Positions 1-6,569 are shown, numbered from the stretch's first letter. The stretch: 7,868 nucleotides of DNA from Trueperaceae bacterium (GCA_011390455.1 JAABSI010000118.1:1-7868), one strand, 5' to 3'. Translations and numbers: made by a program. Notes: generated from the sequence alone by a model not told the origin.

Positions 1-408
1 CACACCTTCGCACGCACCCACAACAACCCCATCCTGATGGAGGCGCACGGCGAGAACGGCGTGTGGATCTCCACCTCCGAGGCCGCCGGGCTCGGCATCC
101 GCCACAACGAGTACGTCTACCTCGAGAACCAGGACGGCGTCCGCGAGGGACCGGTACGCGCCTACGTCACCGAGCGCATCCGCAACGATTGCGTCTACCT
201 CGTCCACGGCTTCGGCCACAAGACGCCGCTCATGCGCATCGCCAACGGCCGCGGCGCATCGGACAACTACCTACAGACCCGCTACGACCTCGACCCGGTC
301 TCGGGCGGCGCCGGCCTGCGCAACAACTGGGTGAAGCTCGTCAAGGGCGCGCCCGACCCGCAGCACCCACCGGTCGCCTGGCTGGCCCGTGAAGGGAGCC
401 GCGCATGA
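1..408 (+). CDS. psrA: Molybdopterin oxidoreductase catalytic subunit, PsrA/PhsA type, C-terminal part (5' end outside window)
   Basis: The reading frame is open from base 1 and ends at TGA 406-408, leaving about 135 codons. These form the C-terminal molybdopterin-dinucleotide-binding barrel of a DMSO-reductase-family enzyme. The visible start, HTFARTHNNP, matches the HTxxRTxNNP signature typical of polysulfide and thiosulfate reductases (PsrA/PhsA). The family pattern continues with VWIS, LGI, VYLVHGFGH and a terminal DPVSGGAGL. In the family this subunit reduces an extracytoplasmic sulfur compound at a molybdenum bis-MGD centre, using electrons from the B subunit. The iron-sulfur motif, molybdenum ligand and any Tat signal lie upstream and cannot be checked. 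An internal ATG at 37 is not the start, because homology continues above it. The stop overlaps the start of the next gene (ATGA), indicating a translationally coupled operon. Family assignment is firm. The substrate (polysulfide, thiosulfate, sulfur or possibly arsenate) is inferred. Confidence 0.9.
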   Translation, partial: HTFARTHNNPILMEAHGENGVWISTSEAAGLGIRHNEYVYLENQDGVREGPVRAYVTERIRNDCVYLVHGFGHKTPLMRIANGRGASDNYLQTRYDLDPVSGGAGLRNNWVKLVKGAPDPQHPPVAWLAREGSRA

Positions 409-989
409 CCCGCCTCGCGATGGCCATCGACCTCGCCTCCTGCGTCGGCTGCGCGGCCTGCTCGATCGCCTGCAAGATGGAGAACGAGGTCCCGCTGGGC
501 GTCAACCGCCTGTGGATCCGCAACACGACGGTCGGCACCTTCCCCAACCTCACCGTCGAGCACCGGCCCGAGCAGTGCCTGCACTGCGAGAACCCGCCCT
601 GCGTGCCCGTCTGCCCCACCGGCTGCTGCTTCGTGCGCGACGACGGCATCGTCGACATCGACGTCAAGAAGTGCATCGGCTGCTCGGCCTGCATCGCGGC
701 CTGCCCGTACGATGCGCGCCACATGCTGCCCCAGGGCTACGTCAGCAAGTGCGACTTCTGCAAGCACCGCGTCGACGAGGGTCGCATGCCCGCCTGCGTC
801 GAGACCTGCCCGACGCTGTGCCGCACCTTCGGTGACCTCGACGACCCCAACAGCCCCGTCTCGATCGCCATCCGCGAGGCGAGGCGCGTCGACGTCCTGC
901 GGCCCGGCCTCGGCACCGAGCCGAATCTCTACTACCTCAACACACCCGCCGCGTTCGGTCTCGTCGGCGAGACGGGAGGGACTTTGTGA
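405..989 (+). CDS. psrB: PsrB-like four-cluster [4Fe-4S] electron-transfer subunit
   Basis: This 194-aa ferredoxin-type protein passes electrons from the membrane subunit to the molybdenum subunit. Sixteen cysteines fit four [4Fe-4S] sites: C13-C16-C19-C23, C58-C61-C66-C70, C90-C93-C96-C100, and C116-C119 with C131-C135. The start MTRLAMAIDLASCVGCAAC and the segment EQCLHCENPPC are characteristic of PsrB/PhsB/TtrB proteins. Length and sequence agree closely with my recollection of Thermus PsrB. There is no signal peptide, so co-export with a Tat-bearing catalytic subunit is expected from the family. An AAGGGAG ribosome site (392-398) lies 6 nt before the ATG, which overlaps the upstream stop as ATGA. 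The gene's own stop overlaps the next start as GTGA. One oddity is three cysteines beyond the sixteen ligands: an adjacent pair, C74-C75, just after the second motif, and C139. Confidence 0.95.
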   Translation: MTRLAMAIDLASCVGCAACSIACKMENEVPLGVNRLWIRNTTVGTFPNLTVEHRPEQCLHCENPPCVPVCPTGCCFVRDDGIVDIDVKKCIGCSACIAACPYDARHMLPQGYVSKCDFCKHRVDEGRMPACVETCPTLCRTFGDLDDPNSPVSIAIREARRVDVLRPGLGTEPNLYYLNTPAAFGLVGETGGTL

Positions 990-1777
990 CCGAGTTCTAC
1001 GGCCTCCCCTTCAGTGTGCACTTCTGGCACTGGCCGACCCTGATCCACTTCGCGCTGGTGGCGCTCGCAGGCGGCATGGTGCTGGTCACGGCGATCGCCA
1101 GCATCAAGGGCCACCCCAAGACCCGCACCTACGCCCTGATCACGATGGTGCTCATCGTGCTCGACCTGATCACCCTGTGGGTCGAGTCGCCGTCGCGCTT
1201 CCGCTTCACCCACGTGTGGCTCTTCCTCACCATCACCCCGACGGCGCCCATCTGGCTCGGTGCCTGGGGCCTGATCATCTCGCTCGGCTCGAGCTTCTTC
1301 GTGTGGCTGGACAAGGGTCCGAAGATGTTGTGGAACGCGGGGCTGGTCGTCGGCGCGGCGCTCGCCCTCACGTACCCCGGCCTGGCGCTCGCGGTCAACG
1401 TCAACCGCCCGCTGTGGACGCCGGTCCTCCTGGTGCTGTTCCCACTGACCGGCATGGTGACCGTGCTCGGCCTCGCGCACCTGTTCAAGCAGGCCTGGGC
1501 CGCACGCTGGCTCGTCACCGTCTCGATCGCCAGCGCCGTCATGGGCATCGTCTACCTCTTCGCCCTGGCGACCGGATCGGCCGAGGCGCGCCAGGCCTTC
1601 GAGTACCTGTGGAGCCACGACGGCCTGTGGCTCTCGGTCGGCATCGCCGCCCTGCTCGTCGCGCCGGTCCTCATCCGGCGCCTTCCCCTCCTCGCAGGCT
1701 TGGTGCCGATCCTGGGCGCCACCCTGGTCCGCAGCCTGATCGTCGAAGCCGGTCAGGCCCAGTTCTTCGGGTTCTAG
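986..1777 (+). CDS. psrC: PsrC-like quinol-oxidising membrane subunit (NrfD superfamily)
   Basis: This 263-aa hydrophobic protein has about eight predicted membrane helices (near residues 16-40, 48-66, 86-108, 117-137, 144-166, 173-195, 210-230 and 234-254), as expected for PsrC. It should anchor the AB pair and oxidise menaquinol. The N-terminus MTEFYGLP, the segment WHWPTLIHF, and VESPSRFRFTHVWLF resemble Thermus thermophilus PsrC as I remember it, with the same numbering. On that basis the quinone-site residues H21 and Y130 and the buried E67 are kept, while N18 is replaced by T18. Translation starts at GTG 986, which overlaps the psrB stop (GTGA). A GGGAGGG ribosome site at 974-980 supports this start. 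The protein is shorter than Wolinella-type PsrC but about the Thermus length. Subunit identity is well supported. The residue roles are literature recollection, not shown by the sequence. Confidence 0.93.
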   Translation: MTEFYGLPFSVHFWHWPTLIHFALVALAGGMVLVTAIASIKGHPKTRTYALITMVLIVLDLITLWVESPSRFRFTHVWLFLTITPTAPIWLGAWGLIISLGSSFFVWLDKGPKMLWNAGLVVGAALALTYPGLALAVNVNRPLWTPVLLVLFPLTGMVTVLGLAHLFKQAWAARWLVTVSIASAVMGIVYLFALATGSAEARQAFEYLWSHDGLWLSVGIAALLVAPVLIRRLPLLAGLVPILGATLVRSLIVEAGQAQFFGF

Positions 1778-1834
1778 GGCTGCCCGCCCAGAACGAACCG
1801 GGGCCAGCGCGCCCCACACGAAAGGGAGTACCCC

Positions 1835-2260
1835 ATGAAGCGTATCGCCCTCGTCCTCATCGCCTTCCTCGTCGCCTCCGGCGCCTTCGCCCAGAGCGCC
1901 ACCGAGCAGTTCGGCGCCATCATCGAAGAAGCCTCGCAGGCCGGCTGGCTGCAGATCAACGTCGACGACAGCCTCGACTTCATCGAGCAGGTCGAGCCGT
2001 TCCTCCTCGACGTCCGCCGCCAGGACGAGTTCGACCTCGGCCACATCGACTTCGCCGTCCTGATCCCGGTCACCGAACTCGCCGACCGCCTCGGTGAGCT
2101 CCCCGAGAACAAGGACACGCCGATGATCATCTACTGCGCCGCCGGCACCCGCGGCATGTGGGCCCTGTCGCTCCTCAAGCTCGACGGCTTCACCAACGTC
2201 CGCAACATGAGCGGTGGCTTCAACGCCTGGAAGGCCGCCGGCTACCCGATCGTCGACTGA
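1835..2260 (+). CDS. Secreted single-domain rhodanese (sulfurtransferase), Sud-like role proposed
   Basis: The 141-aa product begins with a Sec signal peptide: MKR, a hydrophobic core, and a likely cut after AFA (residues 17-19). There is no lipobox cysteine. After a short linker comes a rhodanese domain: FLLDVRRQDEF (57-66), LGHI (68-71), and the active loop C101-A-A-G-T-R106, a six-residue loop typical of sulfurtransferases rather than Cdc25-type phosphatases. It ends with MSGGFNAWKAAGYPI. C101 should carry a persulfide and transfer sulfane sulfur outside the cytoplasm. AAGGGAG (1822-1828) precedes ATG by 6 nt, the same ribosome site as psrB. The gene lies 57 bp after psrC with no terminator between, so it is probably the last gene of that operon. 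In Wolinella succinogenes, the periplasmic rhodanese Sud binds polysulfide sulfur and feeds it to Psr. The same role is proposed here by context only. Confidence 0.93.
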   Translation: MKRIALVLIAFLVASGAFAQSATEQFGAIIEEASQAGWLQINVDDSLDFIEQVEPFLLDVRRQDEFDLGHIDFAVLIPVTELADRLGELPENKDTPMIIYCAAGTRGMWALSLLKLDGFTNVRNMSGGFNAWKAAGYPIVD

Positions 2261-2283
2261 CCACGCCCTGACCAACGAACGCT

Positions 2284-2313
2284 GGCCGGCCCCCGGAGTT
2301 TCGGGGGCCGGCC
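2284..2313 (+). terminator. Hairpin terminator candidate after the psr-rhodanese unit
   Basis: Arms GGCCGGCCCCCG (2284-2295) and CGGGGGCCGGCC (2302-2313) pair perfectly over 12 bp around a 6-nt loop, GAGTTT. The hairpin starts 23 nt after the rhodanese stop. No T-rich tract follows, so strength as an intrinsic terminator is uncertain. Position and stem quality make transcript ending, or 3'-end protection, the best reading. Confidence 0.75.
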
Positions 2314-2353
2314 GACGTCTGGCCCGCACGCTTTCGCCTCCTTGGGACATCTG

Positions 2354-2386
2354 GACCTTCAGGTCGTATTCATGCGCGTCTATACT
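2354..2386 (+). promoter_or_regulatory. Putative promoter of the second molybdoenzyme operon, with a palindrome over the -35 region
   Basis: A TATACT hexamer at 2381-2386 is a good -10 candidate in an unusually AT-richer stretch. The hexamer 17 bp upstream, TTCAGG (2358-2363), is only a weak -35 match. A short perfect palindrome, GACCT-TC-AGGTC (2354-2365), covers that -35 position and could be an operator. Transcription would begin near 2392-2394, about 45 nt before the ATG at 2438. The region follows the 2284-2313 hairpin, where a new promoter is expected. Confidence 0.45.
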
Positions 2387-2397
2387 GCTGCGTGATC

Positions 2398-2415
2398 TCG
2401 TGACGAATTTCACGA
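2398..2415. promoter_or_regulatory. CRP/FNR-type operator candidate
   Basis: TCGTGA-CGAATT-TCACGA is a perfect inverted repeat with 6-bp arms and a 6-bp spacer. Its core CGTGA-N6-TCACG has the geometry of CRP/FNR-superfamily sites (TGTGA-N6-TCACA). It lies 22 bp before the ATG of the second catalytic subunit and just downstream of the predicted start of transcription. That position suits repression rather than activation, unless the real promoter is elsewhere. The regulator is not in the window. Confidence 0.5.
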
Positions 2416-2437
2416 TGTCCCTTCAGGAGGCGGCGGA

Positions 2438-4984
2438 ATGAAGCCAACGGAACAGCAGGCCATCAGTCGAAGGAAGTTCCTGATCGGGTCGGCCGCCGTC
2501 GCGGCCGGCGTTCTCTTGGCCGACAAGGGTTGGGTGGACGCCCAACCCTTCTTCACGCCCGAGGGCGTGGACGTCGAGGGCCTGGAGCGCGCCGGCTACC
2601 TGGTGCGGCACACGATCTGCCACCAGTGTGGCGCCGGCTGCGGCCTGACGGCCCTGGTGAAGAAAGACGCGCCACCCAGCGAAGAGAACATGCTGATCTT
2701 CGGGAACCAGCACCCGGAGCATCCGCAACGCGGCATGTGTGGGCGCGGCGCCACGGCGCCCTACACCTGGAACAGCCCGCTGCGGCTGCGCAAGCCGCTC
2801 AAGCGCGTCGGCGAGCGCGGCGAGGGCTCGTTCGAGGAGGTCAGCTGGGACCAGGCCCTCGACGAGATCGCCGCCAAGGTGCGCGAGATCGTGGAGCGCG
2901 ACGGCGCCAAGGCGATGGCGTTCAGCACGCACGACTACAAGGCGGAGATGCAGCTGCTCGCTTGGCCGCTCGGATCGCCCAACGTCATCAGCCAGGCGAG
3001 CACGTGCAACACGGCCGGCGTCGTCGGCCGCCGCTGGATGATGGGCTCGGGCTTCGACCACCACGCGACGATCGACCCGGACTACGACAACATCCGCTAC
3101 GTGCTGTTCCCCGGGCGGAGTCTCAACGCGCCGATCGGCGCGGTGCACCGGCTCGCCAAGGCACGCGAGCACGGCGCCAAGGTCGTCTTCCTCAACCCCG
3201 CCCACCCCGACGTCGCCTTCGCCAACGCCGACTGGATCCCCTGCGTGCCCGGCACCGATGCCGCGTTCATGCTCGGTGTCGCGAACGTGCTCGTCAGCGA
3301 GAAGAAGTACGACGAGAGCTTCGTGCTCAACCAGACCAACCTGCCGTTCCTGCTCAAGGCCGACGGCAAGCCGCTAACCCAGGAGGACCTGGTCGCCGAC
3401 GGCGACGCCAACGTCTTCGCGCTCATGAGCGTCGACGGCGAGATCGTCTTCCACGACGCGGCAGGCATCCAGCCTGAGCTGACGTACGCTGGCACGGTCA
3501 CCCTGGCCGACGGGAGCGACGCGGCCGTCACGACCGCCTGGAACCGCCTGGTCACGCACCTGGCCGACTACACCCCGGGCAACGCCGCCCAGATCACCGG
3601 CGTACCCGCCGCCACGATCACGCGGGTCGCCCGCGATCTCTTCATCATGCGCGGCGTGGTCGAGGACACCTGGTACAACACGCGCAACGGCAACGACACC
3701 GACGTGATCATGGGCCTCATGACGGTCAACGCACTGCTCGGCAACCTGGACCAGGTCGGCGGGCTCGGCGTCCGTCTCGGCAGCAAGCTCCCGGGCATGA
3801 TCGGCCGCGCCAGCGACGGCACCGTCAGCCTGATCACCGGTGACAGCTTCCTCATGGAGCACACGAAGACGATCGACAAGGAAATCTACCCGGAGACCAA
3901 CGCGACGTTCGACGCGGTCTTCCAGGGCATCCTCGACGAGCAGCCATACCCCATCACCGGCCTCATGCTGGTGGGCGCCACCATCTTCCACCGCGACCCC
4001 AACGTCGCGCGCGCGATCGAGGCCATCAAGAAGCTCGACCTGCTGGTCACCGTCGACATCGTGCACCAGGAGATCTGCGACTGGTCGGACTACGTCCTGC
4101 CCGCCGAGATGTTCCTGGAGCGCGACCACATCAAGGGCATCGGGTGGACCCAAGGCATCTCCGTCGCGCTCCAGCGGAAGGTCACCGACCCACCCGCGGG
4201 CGTGGACGCGCGCCCGGACGCTTGGATCATGCTCGAGATCCTGCGCCGCGCCTACCCGCAGCGCGCCGCCATGGTCGGCCACTACGACTGGATGAGCGAC
4301 GTGGCCACCTGGAAGAACGAGTGGATGCACCCCATCGAGGAACTCCGGATCGAGGGGCTCGCGAACGCATGGAACCGCGACCCCGCAGAGGTCCGCCGCG
4401 AGCTCGAGGAGAACGGCTTCATCACCTTCCAACCCAAGCAGTACGGCCTGACCCCGTACAACCGGCCCTTCGCGTCGCCCAGTGGCCGCCTCGAGGTCTA
4501 CGCCTTCCGCCCGGTGCTCCGCGGCTACCGCGAGCACGGCTTCGCGACCTACTTCGATCCGCCCGCCTACACGATGCCCAGGGCCGAGGACGAGTTCTTC
4601 CTCGTGAACGGCAAGAGCCCCATCGGCGGCTCCGGCGTCGCGGGCCTCGCCTTCCCCACGCAGTACCTGGTCGACAACCGGCTGTGGCTCAACCCGGCCG
4701 ACGCCGAGCGCCTCGGCATCGCGATGGACGACGAGGTCGAGGTCGAGGGCCTCGACACCGGCTGGAAGGCCAAGGTGAACGTCAACGTCACGCCGCGCGT
4801 GATCGCCGGCACCGCGTTCGTCTACTCCTACTCCGGCGGCCACCGCCAGAAGGTCGTCGCGGACGATCCGCGCTTCGCCAAGCTCTCGAAGGGCCTCGCC
4901 CCGCACTGGTTCTCCAAGTCGTGGGTCGACCCCATCACGGGCTCCAACTCGAACAACGCCTCCGTGCGCATCCGCCGGGCGTGA
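2438..4984 (+). CDS. Tat-exported molybdopterin oxidoreductase catalytic subunit, PsrA/PhsA/TtrA-related, substrate unassigned
   Basis: The 848-aa protein opens with a Tat signal: SRRKFLIG (residues 10-17), a hydrophobic stretch, and a likely cut near WVDA (32-35). It therefore acts outside the cytoplasm. Next comes the FS0 iron-sulfur motif, C61-X2-C64-X3-C68-X32-C101, followed by GRG with R103. C190 in STCNTAG is the likely molybdenum ligand. Other family landmarks are IPCVPGTDAA (267-276), a segment at 299-390 containing TNLPFLLK and ending ITGVPA, SDYVLPAEMFLERD (550-563), and the C-terminal barrel from about 715 ending DPITGS. Where the first catalytic subunit has HTxxRTxNNP, this one reads GKSPIGGSGVAGLAF (725-739), which suggests a different substrate. 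AGGAGG (2425-2430) lies 7 nt before the ATG. The molybdenum ligand is present, so this is not a cofactor-free homologue. Tetrathionate, thiosulfate, polysulfide or arsenate reduction, or a reverse oxidation, all remain possible. Confidence 0.93.
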   Translation: MKPTEQQAISRRKFLIGSAAVAAGVLLADKGWVDAQPFFTPEGVDVEGLERAGYLVRHTICHQCGAGCGLTALVKKDAPPSEENMLIFGNQHPEHPQRGMCGRGATAPYTWNSPLRLRKPLKRVGERGEGSFEEVSWDQALDEIAAKVREIVERDGAKAMAFSTHDYKAEMQLLAWPLGSPNVISQASTCNTAGVVGRRWMMGSGFDHHATIDPDYDNIRYVLFPGRSLNAPIGAVHRLAKAREHGAKVVFLNPAHPDVAFANADWIPCVPGTDAAFMLGVANVLVSEKKYDESFVLNQTNLPFLLKADGKPLTQEDLVADGDANVFALMSVDGEIVFHDAAGIQPELTYAGTVTLADGSDAAVTTAWNRLVTHLADYTPGNAAQITGVPAATITRVARDLFIMRGVVEDTWYNTRNGNDTDVIMGLMTVNALLGNLDQVGGLGVRLGSKLPGMIGRASDGTVSLITGDSFLMEHTKTIDKEIYPETNATFDAVFQGILDEQPYPITGLMLVGATIFHRDPNVARAIEAIKKLDLLVTVDIVHQEICDWSDYVLPAEMFLERDHIKGIGWTQGISVALQRKVTDPPAGVDARPDAWIMLEILRRAYPQRAAMVGHYDWMSDVATWKNEWMHPIEELRIEGLANAWNRDPAEVRRELEENGFITFQPKQYGLTPYNRPFASPSGRLEVYAFRPVLRGYREHGFATYFDPPAYTMPRAEDEFFLVNGKSPIGGSGVAGLAFPTQYLVDNRLWLNPADAERLGIAMDDEVEVEGLDTGWKAKVNVNVTPRVIAGTAFVYSYSGGHRQKVVADDPRFAKLSKGLAPHWFSKSWVDPITGSNSNNASVRIRRA

Positions 4985-5002
4985 GCAGCGAGGGATACTG
5001 AG

Positions 5003-5608
5003 ATGAGCACACGTCTGCGCAAGGGACAAGCCCCCACGAAACGGATGGCGCACGTCTGGGACGCCAGCAAGTGCATCGCTTGCGGCGCCTGCGTCATGGC
5101 CTGCACGTCCACCAACAACCCGGACATGATGATGCGCGAGGAGAAGGGCTGGAACTCCATCGCTTCCAACATCCGACGCATCGACAGCGTCAGTGCCCAG
5201 GGGCGACCCGAGGTGCTGCTGGTGCAGTGCCAGCACTGCGAGGACGCGCCCTGCCTCAACACGTGCCCGTTCGGCGCCACCTACATGGACGACAACGGCA
5301 TGATCCGGCTCGACCCGCGCATGTGCTCCGGCTGCAGCTACTGCGTCACGAGCTGCCCCTACAACGTGCGCTGGTTCCACCCCGACAGCAAGCTGCCCAA
5401 GAAGTGCATGGGCGACACCTGCCTGGAACTCGTCGACAAGGGCCTGCAGCCCGCCTGTGTCCAGTCCTGCCCCGCCGGAGCACGCGACTACGGTGACCTC
5501 AACGACCCCAACAGCAGCGTGAGCGTCACGCTCCGCACCAAGCGCAGCCGGCGCCTGCTGGAGAACGCCGGCACCGAACCCAAGTACTTCGTGGTGGAGG
5601 GATCCTGA
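5003..5608 (+). CDS. Four-cluster [4Fe-4S] electron-transfer subunit of the second molybdoenzyme
   Basis: This 201-aa ferredoxin-type subunit belongs to the PsrB/PhsB/TtrB/DmsB group and should link the membrane subunit to the catalytic subunit. Sixteen cysteines form four motifs: C24-C27-C30-C34, C76-C79-C84-C88, C108-C111-C114-C118, and C135-C140 with C152-C156. The last motif begins CX4C (CMGDTC) instead of the usual CX2C. No signal peptide is present, so export with the Tat-bearing partner is expected. The ending GDLNDPNSSVS and the later TEPKYF parallel the first operon's B subunit (GDLDDPNSPVS and TEPNLYY), which shows the two are paralogues. The gene starts 18 nt after the catalytic gene, with GAGGGA upstream of the ATG. 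Its TGA shares one base with the next ATG (TGATG), suggesting coupled translation. Confidence 0.94.
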   Translation: MSTRLRKGQAPTKRMAHVWDASKCIACGACVMACTSTNNPDMMMREEKGWNSIASNIRRIDSVSAQGRPEVLLVQCQHCEDAPCLNTCPFGATYMDDNGMIRLDPRMCSGCSYCVTSCPYNVRWFHPDSKLPKKCMGDTCLELVDKGLQPACVQSCPAGARDYGDLNDPNSSVSVTLRTKRSRRLLENAGTEPKYFVVEGS

Positions 5609-6513
5609 TGGCACCCGCAGATCTTCACTTCCAGGTCCCCATCGCCCACTGGGGCTGGACCATCGTCTGGTTCCTGTGGTTCGTCGGCATCGCCGGCATG
5701 GGCTCGGTCGGCTACTTCTTCGTCCGCAAGGCCGCGCTCGCCTACGTGATCTTCGGCTCGCTGGTCCTGGGCTTGGCGTTCGTCGTCAGCCACCTCGGGC
5801 GCTGGTGGAACCTGCCGCGCACCCTGTGGACGATGGTCACCAACGGGATCTTCAACTGGAGTTCGTGGATGCTGGTCGGAATCGTGCTCCTCTCCGTCCA
5901 CCTCATCCTCAGCGTCATCGTCGTGGCCAGCCATATCCCGTGGCTGCAGCGCATCGGCTGGCTGAAGTGGACCGCGACGCTCAGCCGGGCGAACGCCTAC
6001 CTCGCCCTCTACGCCTTCCTCGGCTTCATGGCCACCGTCTACAGCGGCTTCCTCCTGACGCAGGCGTCCGGCATCCCGCTGTGGAACAGCTCGCTCATCC
6101 CGATCCTGTGGGTGGTCTCCGGCTCCATCGCGGCCATCGCCGTCATCGAGCTGCTGTACGTGTTCGGCGTGGTCGAGTCCAGCGTCTCGACCCTGGCGGT
6201 CCGCCTGGGCCTCGGGCTCGATGCGATCAAACTACTCGCCGTCCTGGCCTTCCTTCACGTCGCCCTGGCGTACGGCAGCGCTGGCGCCCGCATCGGCGCG
6301 ACCGCCATGGCATCGGGCGAGTACGCCCTGATGACCTGGGGCGGCGTGATCGGCATCGGCATCCTCGTCCCGATCGCCATCGGCCTGTACACGGTGCTCG
6401 TCAAGAAGAGCAAGCCGCTGCTGGCGATCTCATCGATCGCCGCGCTCGCCGGGGTGTTCTTCCTCCGCGCGGTCGTGCTGCTGGCCGGCGCATGGGAGCC
6501 GCTCGTCCTCTAG
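5608..6513 (+). CDS. NrfD-family membrane subunit of the second molybdoenzyme
   Basis: The 301-aa protein has about eight predicted membrane helices (near 17-38, 43-63, 86-108, 131-151, 164-186, 203-221, 240-264 and 269-293). NrfD-family marks include SHLGRWWNLPR (61-71), NWSSWMLVG (83-91), VYSGFLL (144-150) and VVSGSIAAIAVIELL (169-183). It should bind quinol, anchor the complex and donate electrons to the ferredoxin subunit. It differs clearly from the PsrC of the first operon in length and in lacking the MTEFYGLP and ESPSRFRFTH segments. It therefore comes from another branch of the family, not a recent duplication. Charged residues in or near helices (H62, E181, D205, K208, H217) are candidates for quinone or proton handling, but no role can be assigned from sequence. 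GGAGG (5596-5600) precedes the ATG, which overlaps the upstream stop by one base. Confidence 0.92.
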   Translation: MAPADLHFQVPIAHWGWTIVWFLWFVGIAGMGSVGYFFVRKAALAYVIFGSLVLGLAFVVSHLGRWWNLPRTLWTMVTNGIFNWSSWMLVGIVLLSVHLILSVIVVASHIPWLQRIGWLKWTATLSRANAYLALYAFLGFMATVYSGFLLTQASGIPLWNSSLIPILWVVSGSIAAIAVIELLYVFGVVESSVSTLAVRLGLGLDAIKLLAVLAFLHVALAYGSAGARIGATAMASGEYALMTWGGVIGIGILVPIAIGLYTVLVKKSKPLLAISSIAALAGVFFLRAVVLLAGAWEPLVL

Positions 6514-6515
6514 GG

Positions 6516-6564
6516 CTCGCGCCGTAGCGCGTGGGCGCCTTGGCGCCACCCTCTGCGGCGCGAG
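6516..6564. terminator. Long-range stem next to the membrane subunit stop, enclosing a smaller hairpin
   Basis: CTCGCGCCG (6516-6524) pairs perfectly with CGGCGCGAG (6556-6564) over 9 bp. Inside, GGCGC (6534-6538) and GCGCC (6543-6547) can pair around CTTG. The structure begins two bases after the TAG at 6511-6513. It may end or protect the operon transcript. There is no T tract. Confidence 0.45.
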
Positions 6565-6569
6565 AGTGT

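Noticed and set aside
1778..1834. Terminator between psrC and the rhodanese gene
   Set aside because: Only a weak GGGG/CCCC pairing is visible in the 57-bp gap and no stable stem, so read-through is more likely.
712..2097. 461-codon plus-strand frame across psrB, psrC and the rhodanese
   Set aside because: It is an out-of-frame shadow over three well-supported genes. The product is Arg/Pro/Ala-rich without motifs.
932..2413. 493-codon open frame on the minus strand
   Set aside because: It lies antisense to psrC and the rhodanese. Its product is low-complexity, rich in Glu, Asp and Arg, with no domain. High GC and strong third-position bias create such frames.
2438..4984. Arsenate reductase (ArrA) or arsenite oxidase (ArxA) assignment
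   Set aside because: I could not identify diagnostic motifs of either with confidence, and no ars genes are visible. Kept as a possibility only.
3374..5614. 746-codon open frame on the minus strand
   Set aside because: It is antisense to the catalytic and ferredoxin subunits, which have full family motifs. The product is a repetitive Val/Ala/Asp/Glu/Gly-rich string typical of GC-rich antisense frames.
2438..6513. Alternative complex III or Qrc-type complex without molybdenum
   Set aside because: C190 in the ligand position and an intact FS0 motif argue for a working molybdenum site. The separate small ferredoxin subunit and absence of cytochrome c genes also do not fit.
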